Both the position numbers and the translations under genes were made by a program. From Bacteroides congonensis (GTDB lineage: Bacteria > Bacteroidota > Bacteroidia > Bacteroidales > Bacteroidaceae), in contig NZ_FQXY01000011.1 of the NCBI RefSeq assembly GCF_900130125.1, positions 1,178,001 to 1,242,000 on the forward strand: 64,000 nt of DNA, given 5' to 3'. This document shows, piece by piece, positions 18,123 to 25,726 of the stretch. The number at the start of each line of letters is the position of its first letter. Position 1 is the first letter of the stretch. The notes beneath the pieces are model-generated. The model ran no database searches, was not told the origin of the DNA, and saw nothing but the letters and a program-made list of their open reading frames with translations.

Positions 18123-21100
18123 CTACGACTCCTCATTTAGATATTGGCGGGGTGTTTTTCCGAACTCTGACTGGAAACATTTGGAGAAATAAGAGTGATT
18201 GGAAAAACCTACCATATACATCACTTCAGCAATGGTGAATTTTTTTTGTTGCAGCAACATCGCCGCTTTTTTCATCCGGATGGATTTGATATATTCCACC
18301 GGAGACATTCCGGTCAGTTGTTTAATCTTCCGGTAAATCTGTTTGTTGCTGAAACCGGACAATTCGCACAAGGCATTAACGTTCAGGTCTGCATCGGAGA
18401 GATGATCTTCAATCAGACGGATAATATTCGACAGGAATTTCTCATCCTGTGATTCTGCCTCGATAGGTTTGAGTACAGGCAATGTTTCCAGTGATTTCTT
18501 CGTCTGGCTAGCCGGCATTTCTTCCTCTTCGATGGCAGTGACAGGAATGCTCAATCCTACACTTGTCCCTTGATTTTCTTCGGAAGTGACTCCGTTGATA
18601 TGTCCGCCATGCAGTTCCGTATACGTTTTCACCAGATAAAGCCCGATGCCCGTACCCGCCTTATGTCCCGAACGGGGGGACTGGTAAAAACGCTGAAAGA
18701 TATATGGAATATCCTGCTGCGGAATTCCGGTTCCGGTATCCGATACGCAGATATCCAGTTGTCCGGTTTCCTGCGAATAGAAAAGGGAAAGCCGCACACT
18801 TCCGCCATCCGGGGTAAACTTCACAGCATTTGAGAGTAGATTATCCAGTATCACACCCAATTTGATGGCATCCATATCCGCGTAAATCTTGGCTTTGTTC
18901 GCTTCGAAATGAAAAGTGAGACGGGGATTTTCCTCATAAACGGAGAACAGGCTGCGGCTGAAAGATACCAGCTCGATGCGTGACAGAATAAGCAGTGAAT
19001 CTGCATTATCCTCTATCCGGTTGAAGTTAAGCACTTGATGAATCAATGAATTTATCTTCATGGCATTGCGCTGTACCTCTTCCAGTGTCTGCTTTTCGTG
19101 TGCGGCTTCCGTGGCAGGCAATAATTGGCTGACAGGAGCGATAATCCGGCTGAGAGGTGTCTTCAACTCGTTGGACAGATTGGTAAAGAATGCCATTTTC
19201 TGACGTGATTGTTCTAAAATCTTTTCCTTCTCCAAGCGCTCCATCTTCAACCGGTTTTTAACCCGGAAAAAGTTGATAGTCCAGGCAATAAGGCTCAGAA
19301 GTAAAAGACCATAGAGCATTTTCGCCCAAAGCGTATAATACCACGGTGGCAGAATCTTTATATCCAATATGTAAGGATGTTCGGAAGGATTTCCGTTCTT
19401 TTCCACTTTGCTGATAAATAGCTGATAATCCCCATAACTCAAGTTGCTGTAAGTAATACGGTTCGTATTGGATTTCAGAAAGTTCCATTCCTTATCCATA
19501 CCTTCCAGGCGGTAAACGAACTTATTCTTTTCTTCGAGGGAATAGGGGAGATCGGACAATTCGAAAGCCAGATTATTCTGGTCGTATTTCAATTCGATGG
19601 CATTGGTATAGCGGATATTGGGAATATCCGTAGTACGCGGATTCATCAACTGGTTGTTGATGTACAGAGCCGTCAGAAAGATAGGATGCTCAGGATGATT
19701 CAAACCTTGTATCTCTGGGCGGGATATGGCAAAACCGTCAGCGCCGCCCAAATAGATATTCCCGTCTTTCGAATCAAACAGCAAACTGGTGAAACGCTTG
19801 TCCGTCATATTTTGCTGACGTGCATCCATCGTTTGCCGGTCGATAATCCAAAGCCCGTTCGTGGTGGAAACCCAAATGTGGTCTTTCACCGATGTCATGG
19901 ACAGAATTTCGTTATTATTGAAACTTCCGAAAGAAATGCTTTGGTGACTGGAATCTTTGGGATTAATGCGCATCACTCCCCCGTGAAATCCTACCCACAG
20001 CATACCGTCTGCGTCACATAACAGATAATTCGGACTCTTTTCACCACTCAACTCGTCGGCAAAAAGCTTGGTGACCTGCTGTGTGTGCGGGTTGATTTTG
20101 TCCAATCCTTTACTGTTGTATAGCAATACCCATACATTCCCTTCTTTATCAGGCATAATCTGATTGATAAACATACCCGATAATCCGTTGTGAACGGAGT
20201 AGTTCTGTCCGGCTACATATTGTTCGCTGTTAGATTGCATTAATTTATGCTTGTCTACTACAAAGATTCCGCCTAAACAGGTGGCAATCCATAGATGTCC
20301 GGAATCATCTTCGAAGAGATAATAAGCCCAGTTTGTATTGTAAGTCCCCGTGCTGTCAATAATATTATAGTGTACAAACTGCTGTGTGGCATAGTCATAA
20401 CGGTTGATACTGCCATCCGTAGCTATCCATAATTGCTGTTCTTTATCTTCGTAAATGTGACGGACGCGATTATGGGACAAAGGATACGTTTTATCTCCCA
20501 TCCTGTACCAGGCGGCTTCATGCCTGCTCCCGGTGGGATGAATAAAACGGAGCAGCCCGTTCGTACCGCCAAACCAGTAAAATCCCTTTGAATCCCGGAA
20601 CAATGAGTAGAATTGATTCCCGTCTCCCGTCCCCGTAATCCGGGAAATAGGAACGAATTGCAGGGCGCTGTTATAGCGTGACAAGGAAATTCCATAGTCG
20701 GTTCCCAGCCAAATATTATGTTCCTGATCGGAAAAAATATTCCAGATAATATTGTTTGTCAATGACTGGATATTGCGTGAATCATGGATGATGTGCTGTA
20801 AAGGCTCTTTATTATTCTGATATACATAAAGCCCGTTATCCGTACCTGCCAATAAATTCCCGTCACCGTCCAATGCCAGTGATTTGATGGAGTTATTATG
20901 GAAAACTTCTATCGCATTCATTTTTCCTGTCGCAGGAATGTATTGGAAGAGATAACCTTCCATGCCGATCCAAATGCACTGCCGGGTGGTATCTTCCAGT
21001 AAGGAGTTGACAAACAGATTACTTATCCCCCGGTTGACAGGCAGGAAAATACTCTCAAATTCCCCACTTTCCGGCAGGTAACGGCATAAACCATTATAAG

Positions 21101-21644
21101 TACCCACATAAATCTGATTCTCTTTCGTATGGATGATGGAATAGATTGTATTATGGGGCAAACCGCTATGCTTGCTGTCAAAACGGGTCAGTTTGCTGTC
21201 TTTTAGTTGATACGTATAGAGCCCGTTCAATGAACCTATCCATAACGTATCCCCCTGAAGCGCCATCGTGCGGACGTCGGTGGGAAAATCCGTCTCCGGC
21301 TGTTCGTATTTGTCCGTACGGTAGTTGTAAACAAGTATTCCGTTATCCGTTCCCAGGTACAGATGCGTATTGTCTGCGATAATACCACAGTAAATACGTG
21401 TGTTATTACGTTCGCCGTACGTGAAATGCTGTTGGGTGGAATAACCGTCGTAACTGAATAACCCTTTGTTTGAACCGATCCATATCAGTCCCTCGCTATC
21501 TTGCAGAAAACAACTGATAACCGAAGCCTCGGCGCCAAGATAAATATTATCGAATTGCTGATAATTCACTTTTTGCCCATATGCACCACAATGGATACAG
21601 CCAATATAAATGAGTAAAAGAATTGCTCTAATTCGTCGGTACAT
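18123..21644 (-). CDS. HTCS-like regulator lacking phospho-acceptor His and receiver domain
   Basis: 1173 residues from the ATG at 21644 (MYRRIRAILLL signal); an in-frame TTG at 21674 lies on the promoter box and was rejected. Domains in order: periplasmic two-component propeller repeats (about 30-640), Y_Y_Y domain (to about 760), membrane helix (LLLLSLIAWTINFF), dimerisation helix, HATPase (DNLLSNAVKFTP, SDTGTGIP, GTGIGLYLVK) and a C-terminal AraC helix-turn-helix (about 1070-1170, GFSNHSYFSKCFQSEFGKTP). In normal HTCS proteins the dimerisation motif is SHEFRTPL; here it is SNELKTPL, so residue 825 is Asn (codon 19170-19172). Only about 35 residues separate HATPase and HTH, so there is no receiver domain. 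It probably controls the galactan locus, by a non-phosphorelay route. Confidence 0.88.
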   Translation of the reverse strand: MYRRIRAILLLIYIGCIHCGAYGQKVNYQQFDNIYLGAEASVISCFLQDSEGLIWIGSNKGLFSYDGYSTQQHFTYGERNNTRIYCGIIADNTHLYLGTDNGILVYNYRTDKYEQPETDFPTDVRTMALQGDTLWIGSLNGLYTYQLKDSKLTRFDSKHSGLPHNTIYSIIHTKENQIYVGTYNGLCRYLPESGEFESIFLPVNRGISNLFVNSLLEDTTRQCIWIGMEGYLFQYIPATGKMNAIEVFHNNSIKSLALDGDGNLLAGTDNGLYVYQNNKEPLQHIIHDSRNIQSLTNNIIWNIFSDQEHNIWLGTDYGISLSRYNSALQFVPISRITGTGDGNQFYSLFRDSKGFYWFGGTNGLLRFIHPTGSRHEAAWYRMGDKTYPLSHNRVRHIYEDKEQQLWIATDGSINRYDYATQQFVHYNIIDSTGTYNTNWAYYLFEDDSGHLWIATCLGGIFVVDKHKLMQSNSEQYVAGQNYSVHNGLSGMFINQIMPDKEGNVWVLLYNSKGLDKINPHTQQVTKLFADELSGEKSPNYLLCDADGMLWVGFHGGVMRINPKDSSHQSISFGSFNNNEILSMTSVKDHIWVSTTNGLWIIDRQTMDARQQNMTDKRFTSLLFDSKDGNIYLGGADGFAISRPEIQGLNHPEHPIFLTALYINNQLMNPRTTDIPNIRYTNAIELKYDQNNLAFELSDLPYSLEEKNKFVYRLEGMDKEWNFLKSNTNRITYSNLSYGDYQLFISKVEKNGNPSEHPYILDIKILPPWYYTLWAKMLYGLLLLSLIAWTINFFRVKNRLKMERLEKEKILEQSRQKMAFFTNLSNELKTPLSRIIAPVSQLLPATEAAHEKQTLEEVQRNAMKINSLIHQVLNFNRIEDNADSLLILSRIELVSFSRSLFSVYEENPRLTFHFEANKAKIYADMDAIKLGVILDNLLSNAVKFTPDGGSVRLSLFYSQETGQLDICVSDTGTGIPQQDIPYIFQRFYQSPRSGHKAGTGIGLYLVKTYTELHGGHINGVTSEENQGTSVGLSIPVTAIEEEEMPASQTKKSLETLPVLKPIEAESQDEKFLSNIIRLIEDHLSDADLNVNALCELSGFSNKQIYRKIKQLTGMSPVEYIKSIRMKKAAMLLQQKKFTIAEVMYMVGFSNHSYFSKCFQSEFGKTPRQYLNEES

Positions 21645-21671
21645 GGTATCAGGTTTGCAGGATTTATTCCG

Positions 21672-21679
21672 CAAATGTA
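21672..21679 (-). promoter_or_regulatory. Candidate -7 box for the HTCS gene
   Basis: TACATTTG on the minus strand fits TAnnTTTG and places the transcript start near 21668, 24 bases before the ATG at 21644. Confidence 0.4.
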
Positions 21680-21758
21680 GGAAAAATGTCGGTTACACTT
21701 GTAAATATCCCGCTCTTTTTGTTCCTTTGTTACCTATTTATAAACAGAAAACTTACGT

Positions 21759-22310
21759 ATGAGAAAACTAATTTATTTGCTTTTGTTGCCATTGGCAGTG
21801 GCTATGACTGCCTGTGGCGGTAAAAAAGGAACTTCAAATAATGAATCGATATTGGCGACGATGGACAGTGTGGATGCTCACGGGCTGCAACGTATGCAGA
21901 CTTCCAAAAGCGAAACGGATTTTAAGTTTAAAGGAAAAGACTACCATTCCATGGTTTCGCGCACACCGGACGAAAGCCTGCCCCATGTCACCAATGAAAT
22001 GGGAGATACCTATGTCGACAATAAAATTGTGTTGCAACTGACACGTGGCAACGAAAAGGTATTTGATAAGACATTCACCAAGAATGATTTTTCATCCGTA
22101 GTAGATGCCAGGTTCCTGTCGAATTCCGTCCTGGAAGGAATTGTATATGATAAGACCACTCCGCAGGGAATGGTGTATGCCGCAAGCGTATGTTATCCGC
22201 AGACAGACCTGTATATGCCGCTTTCCATCACCATCACTGCTGATGGAAAGATGAGCATCCAAAAAGTCGATATGCTCGAAGAAGAATATGATGACGAACC
22301 GTCCAATTAA
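21759..22310 (+). CDS. Small lipoprotein, DUF4738-like
   Basis: 183 residues. The signal MRKLIYLLLLPLAVAMTAC gives a lipidated Cys at 19, followed by GGKKGTSNNE. The rest is a compact polar domain rich in beta strands (KIVLQLTRGNEKVFDKTFTKNDF, YMPLSITITADGKMSIQ). It resembles the Bacteroides family DUF4738, from memory. Function is unknown. It is divergent from the HTCS gene and upstream of heparin lyase I, from which it is separated by a terminator-like hairpin. Confidence 0.75.
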   Translation: MRKLIYLLLLPLAVAMTACGGKKGTSNNESILATMDSVDAHGLQRMQTSKSETDFKFKGKDYHSMVSRTPDESLPHVTNEMGDTYVDNKIVLQLTRGNEKVFDKTFTKNDFSSVVDARFLSNSVLEGIVYDKTTPQGMVYAASVCYPQTDLYMPLSITITADGKMSIQKVDMLEEEYDDEPSN

Positions 22311-22369
22311 GCCTGTGAGTGGCTATTAACGGTAGAATTACACAAATGTGAAAACATTTGAGACAAAAG

Positions 22370-22394
22370 AAAGGCAGCCGAAGAGGTTGCCTTT
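22370..22394 (+). terminator. Hairpin after the lipoprotein gene
   Basis: AAAGGCAGCC (22370-22379) pairs with GGTTGCCTTT (22385-22394) with one mismatch; a T-rich run (CGTATTTTTG) follows. The T-run overlaps the -7 box of the next gene. Confidence 0.6.
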
Positions 22395-22396
22395 CG

Positions 22397-22404
22397 TATT
22401 TTTG
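22397..22404 (+). promoter_or_regulatory. Candidate -7 box for heparin lyase I
   Basis: TATTTTTG fits TAnnTTTG and lies 30 bases before the ATG at 22434. A small dyad CAAATG-N6-CATTTG (22343-22360) sits upstream and could be an operator. Confidence 0.4.
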
Positions 22405-22433
22405 CACCGTCAACAAACTTAATACCAAATAGA

Positions 22434-23612
22434 ATGAAGAAAAACATTTTAGCTATCTGTGTGGTAGCGGCAGGATGTACGGCAATGACCGCCCAGACCA
22501 AAAATACACAAACACTGGTTCCGCTTACCGAACGTGTAAACGTACAGGGAGATTCGGCACGCGTCGATCAGATAATAGACGGTTGTTGGGTTGCAGTCGG
22601 TTCTAAAAAACCGCATGCCATTCAACGCGACTTCACCCGTATGTTCAATGGAAAGCCTTCTTATCGTTTTGAACTGAAAGAAGATGATAACACGTTGTCC
22701 GGATACGCCAAAGGAGAAACAAAAGGACGTGCGGAATTTTCCTATTGCTATGCAACTTCCGCTGATTTCAAAGGCGAGCCTGCCGATACCTACAAGAAGG
22801 CACAGATTATGAAAACCGTATATCATCATGGTAAAGGAGCTTGCCCGCAAGGTTCTTCCCGAGATTATGAGTTTTCGGTATATATCCCTTCTACATTGGG
22901 CAGTGATGTTTCGACAATTTTCGCCCAATGGCATGGAATGCCTGACCGCACTTTAGTACAGACACCGCAGGGGGAAGTGAAGACACTGACTGTTGACGAA
23001 TTCATGGAACTGGAAAAGACTACTATTTTCAAGAAAAACGCAGGACACGAGAAAAAAGTCAAACTGGACAAGCAAGGTAATCCGGTGAAAGACAAACAGG
23101 GCAATCCTGTGTACGTAGCCGGTAAAGCCAACGGATGGTTGGTTGAACAGGGCGGATACCCGCCACTGGCATTCGGATTCTCCGGCGGCTGGTTCTATAT
23201 CAAAGCCAACTCCGACCGTAAATGGCTGACAGACAAAGATGACCGTTGCAACGCAAATGTAGAGAAAGCGCAAATTATGAAACCTGTGACATCTGAATAT
23301 AAGGCATCCACCATTGCTTACAAAATGCCTTTCGCTGACTTCCCGAAAGATTGCTGGATTACATTCCGTATCCATATCGACTGGACGGTCTATGGAAAAG
23401 AAGCCGAAACAATCGTGAAGCCGGGTATGCTCGATGTGCAGATGGACTATCAGGACAAAGGAAAAAAGGTTAGTAAACATATCGTGGACAATGAGAAAAT
23501 CCTGATTGGACGTAACGACAAAGACGGCTACTATTTCAAATTCGGTATTTACCGTGTAGGTAATAGCACGAAGCCGGTATGTTACAATCTGGCAAATTAT
23601 TCGGAAAGGTAA
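22434..23612 (+). CDS. Heparin lyase I (PL13)
   Basis: 392 residues with a signal peptide (to about AQT at 22). The protein is very close to the PL13 heparinase I of B. thetaiotaomicron (BT4675). H167 in FAQWHGMP and Y373 in FGIYRVG sit exactly 206 residues apart, as do catalytic His151 and Tyr357 of the solved enzyme. It cleaves 2-O-sulfated heparin by beta-elimination. It stands alone here, between a lipoprotein gene and the capsule locus, away from a complete heparin PUL. A seven-residue duplication (DKQGNPV twice, about residues 212-225) lies in a loop. Confidence 0.93.
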   Translation: MKKNILAICVVAAGCTAMTAQTKNTQTLVPLTERVNVQGDSARVDQIIDGCWVAVGSKKPHAIQRDFTRMFNGKPSYRFELKEDDNTLSGYAKGETKGRAEFSYCYATSADFKGEPADTYKKAQIMKTVYHHGKGACPQGSSRDYEFSVYIPSTLGSDVSTIFAQWHGMPDRTLVQTPQGEVKTLTVDEFMELEKTTIFKKNAGHEKKVKLDKQGNPVKDKQGNPVYVAGKANGWLVEQGGYPPLAFGFSGGWFYIKANSDRKWLTDKDDRCNANVEKAQIMKPVTSEYKASTIAYKMPFADFPKDCWITFRIHIDWTVYGKEAETIVKPGMLDVQMDYQDKGKKVSKHIVDNEKILIGRNDKDGYYFKFGIYRVGNSTKPVCYNLANYSER

Positions 23613-23641
23613 ATTAGTTAAAAAGGTAAAGAGAGGGTAAT

Positions 23642-23680
23642 ATCCGGATGTTCTTCAGTGGGCATCCGGATTTTTATTTA
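23642..23680 (+). terminator. Terminator of heparin lyase I
   Basis: ATCCGGATG (23642-23650) pairs with CATCCGGAT (23663-23671) and is followed by TTTTATTTA. Confidence 0.8.
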
Positions 23681-23811
23681 TGTGAATCTGGTAATATTAA
23701 AAAATGTCAATAATCATATGCCGTTTGGCATATACGTTCCAGTTATGCAAAAAGATTCGTTCTTTTGCCGCCTGCCAATATGGTATATGTATAAAATAAC
23801 TAGTGATGTAA

Positions 23812-24759
23812 ATGATGAGTAAAAATGGATTTAGCCGGTGTGGAGAGCTCTACATCGGTCGTTTGCGAGAGGAGGGGCGCCATTCCACGGCGCATGTTTA
23901 CAAGAATGCCCTTTTTTCTTTCAGCAAGTTCTGCGGCATATCCAATATGTCGTTCAGGCAGATCACCCGTGGCCGTTTACGATGCTATGGGCAGTATCTT
24001 TACGAGTGTGGCTTGAAGCCCAATACGATTTCTACGTATATGCGTATGCTCCGTAGCATTTACAATCGGGGAGTGGAAGCGGGGAATGCCCCTTATGTGC
24101 CCCGACTGTTCGGTGATGTTTATACGGGCGTGGACGTCCGTCAGAAAAAAGCCTTGCCTGCTGCCGAACTTCACAAGCTCTTGTATGAAGACCCGAAATC
24201 GGAGCGTTTACGTCGTACGCAAGCCATTGCCACCCTGATGTTTCAGTTTTGCGGAATGTCGTTCGCTGATTTGGCTCATCTGGAGAAATCGGCTTTGGAA
24301 AGCAATGTGCTGCGTTATAACCGTGTCAAGACCAAGACTCCCATGAGTGTGGAAGTGTTGGACAGTGCAAGGGAAATGATTGAGCAACTACGGAACAAGC
24401 AGGACTCTCTGCCCGATTGTCCGGATTATCTGTTTGATATTCTCCGTGGTGATAAGAGACGGAAAGATGAGCGTGCTTACCGGGAATACCAGTCCGCTCT
24501 CCGTCGGTTTAATAATAGCTTGAAAGATTTGGCAAGGGCATTGCGTCTGAAATCTCCGGTTTCTTCCTACACGTTCCGTCATTCCTGGGCTACTACTGCC
24601 AAATACCGGGGAGTTTCAATTGAAATGATTAGTGAATCATTGGGGCACAAATCTATAAAAACCACACAAATCTATTTGAAAGGCTTCGGGCTTAAAGAAC
24701 GTACGGAAGTAAATAAAGGGAATTTATCTTACGTAAGAAACTACTGTGTAGGTCGGTGA
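23812..24759 (+). CDS. Tyrosine recombinase, capsule promoter invertase
   Basis: 315 residues. An N-terminal SAM-like DNA-binding domain (about 10-95) is followed by a C-terminal catalytic domain. Catalytic residues visible are K173 in RVKTKT, R256 in YTFRHSWA, H279 in SLGHKS and nucleophile Y288 in TTQIYL. At the usual Arg I position the sequence reads CGMSFADL, so Ser150 replaces Arg, as known for IntDOT and its relatives. The second-His position is Tyr253. Genes of this type sit next to invertible promoters of Bacteroides capsule loci. Perfect 22-bp inverted repeats begin 40 bases after the stop, so this is very likely the enzyme that flips them. Alternative start at 23815. Confidence 0.88.
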   Translation: MMSKNGFSRCGELYIGRLREEGRHSTAHVYKNALFSFSKFCGISNMSFRQITRGRLRCYGQYLYECGLKPNTISTYMRMLRSIYNRGVEAGNAPYVPRLFGDVYTGVDVRQKKALPAAELHKLLYEDPKSERLRRTQAIATLMFQFCGMSFADLAHLEKSALESNVLRYNRVKTKTPMSVEVLDSAREMIEQLRNKQDSLPDCPDYLFDILRGDKRRKDERAYREYQSALRRFNNSLKDLARALRLKSPVSSYTFRHSWATTAKYRGVSIEMISESLGHKSIKTTQIYLKGFGLKERTEVNKGNLSYVRNYCVGR

Positions 24760-24798
24760 TTTTAGTGTAATGTGTTAATAATCAGTAAGAGTAATCGC

Positions 24799-24820
24799 CC
24801 GTTACTTCTTAGGTAACGGA
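24799..24820 (+). repeat. Left inverted repeat of the invertible promoter
   Basis: 22 bp containing GTTACTTCTTAGGTAAC, perfectly complementary to 25059-25080. Each repeat is itself an imperfect palindrome (CCGTTAC...GTAACGG), as expected of a tyrosine recombinase core site with two binding arms. Confidence 0.92.
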
Positions 24821-24833
24821 TTTAAATTCGGGA

Positions 24834-24866
24834 CAAAGATAGACAAAAACATAGATAGCACACAAA
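24834..24866 (-). promoter_or_regulatory. Phase-variable promoter, pointing away from upxY
   Basis: On the minus strand, -33 TTTG (24863-24866), a 21-base spacer and -7 TATCTTTG (24834-24841), both boxes perfect. The best plus-strand alternative (TTTG near 25006 with TAATTTCC near 25027) lacks the final TG of the -7 box and has a 17-base spacer. Confidence 0.7.
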
Positions 24867-24956
24867 TATTTCTTCACTTTTTTTAGTTTTATCTGAAACA
24901 AAGCGCAAAAAACTATCCGAACATGAAATAATAAATTTTTCATGCTCTAACTTTTT

Positions 24957-25008
24957 ATTGCCTAAAATCAAGAACTTTCTCGTTGATTATTAGGCAATTT
25001 CCTTTTTT
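24957..25008 (+). terminator. Terminator-like hairpin inside the invertible segment
   Basis: ATTGCCTAAAATCAA (24957-24971) pairs with TTGATTATTAGGCAAT (24983-24998) with one bulge, then TTCCTTTTTTG. The T-run lies on the plus side only, so it would stop rightward transcription in the present orientation. Confidence 0.55.
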
Positions 25009-25058
25009 GTGCCCTGTCTATGTGTATAATTTCCCTTTTCATTGTTGTGTGTGCTCAG

Positions 25059-25080
25059 TCCGTTACCTAAGAAGTAACGG
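25059..25080 (-). repeat. Right inverted repeat of the invertible promoter
   Basis: 22 bp containing GTTACCTAAGAAGTAAC, the exact reverse complement of 24799-24820. It ends 21 bases before the upxY start. Confidence 0.92.
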
Positions 25081-25101
25081 ACAAATATGGGGTAAAAAAA
25101 C

Positions 25102-25674
25102 ATGATTTTAACAAAGAGAAAATCAGTAATTGCTGGGCCTAGTAATGGGACAGGGGAAGGCGTAGCACACTCTAAACGCTGGTATGTAGCTTTGGTTCGC
25201 ATGCATCACGAAAAGAAAGTCTCGGAACGTTTGTCTAAGATGGGGATTGAGAATTTTGTTCCGGTTCAACAGGAGGTTCACCAGTGGAGTGACCGCCGTA
25301 AGATGGTCGAATCAGTCTTGCTTCCAATGATGGTGTTTGTGCATGCCGATGCAAAAGAACGCAAAGAGGTTCTTTCCTTTTCTACAGTAAGTCGGTACAT
25401 GGTAATGCGTGGTGAGAGCAGTCCGACTGTGATTCCTGATGATCAGATGGCTCGTTTCCGTTTTATGCTTGATTATTCAGAAGAAGCAATTTGTATGAAC
25501 AGTGCTCCTTTGGCACGTGGTGAGAAGGTTCGCGTTATCAAAGGCCCTTTAATGGGACTTGTGGGTGAACTTGTTACGGTAGACGGTAGAAGCAAGATTG
25601 CTGTCCGGCTTAATATGCTTGGATGTGCCTGTGCTGACATGCCGGTAGGTTATGTAGAGCCGGTGAGGCCTTGA
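25102..25674 (+). CDS. upxY: UpxY-family capsule transcription antiterminator (NusG-like)
   Basis: 190 residues. The NusG N-terminal (NGN) domain spans about 25-130 (RWYVALVRMHHEKKVSERL, VLLPMMVFVHA) and a KOW-type C-terminal domain about 140-190 (KVRVIKGPLMGLVGELV). UpxY proteins load on RNA polymerase at their own locus and prevent early termination across the long capsule operon. It is the first gene after the invertible promoter. The usual second gene, upxZ, which blocks UpxY proteins of other loci, is absent: the dehydratase gene follows after 52 bases. Confidence 0.92.
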   Translation: MILTKRKSVIAGPSNGTGEGVAHSKRWYVALVRMHHEKKVSERLSKMGIENFVPVQQEVHQWSDRRKMVESVLLPMMVFVHADAKERKEVLSFSTVSRYMVMRGESSPTVIPDDQMARFRFMLDYSEEAICMNSAPLARGEKVRVIKGPLMGLVGELVTVDGRSKIAVRLNMLGCACADMPVGYVEPVRP

Positions 25675-25726
25675 TTTTAATTTCTGGTTGTATCTCTGAT
25701 ACGCAATTTTATTCGTTCATACTACA

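Larger units (their letters stand above)
24821..25058. promoter_or_regulatory. Invertible promoter segment of the capsule locus (OFF orientation in this assembly)
   Basis: 238 bp between the inverted repeats. It carries a consensus promoter reading leftwards and a terminator-like hairpin reading rightwards. A small dyad CATGAAA...TTTCATG (24922-24944) also lies inside. Inversion would turn the promoter towards upxY. The layout recombinase, IR, promoter, IR, upxY is the one established for phase-variable capsules of B. fragilis and B. thetaiotaomicron. Confidence 0.88.

Noticed and set aside
21645..21674. TTG start for the HTCS ten codons upstream
   Set aside because: It overlaps the -7 box TACATTTG and precedes a good signal peptide start at 21644.
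23812..24759. Integrase as sign of a conjugative element or phage
   Set aside because: No other mobile-element genes or att-like direct repeats are nearby; the adjacent inverted repeats explain it as a promoter invertase.
25006..25034. Plus-strand promoter in the invertible segment that would make the locus ON
   Set aside because: The -7 candidate TAATTTCC lacks the final TTTG and the spacer is 17 bp; the minus-strand promoter is a perfect match. Kept as a weak alternative.
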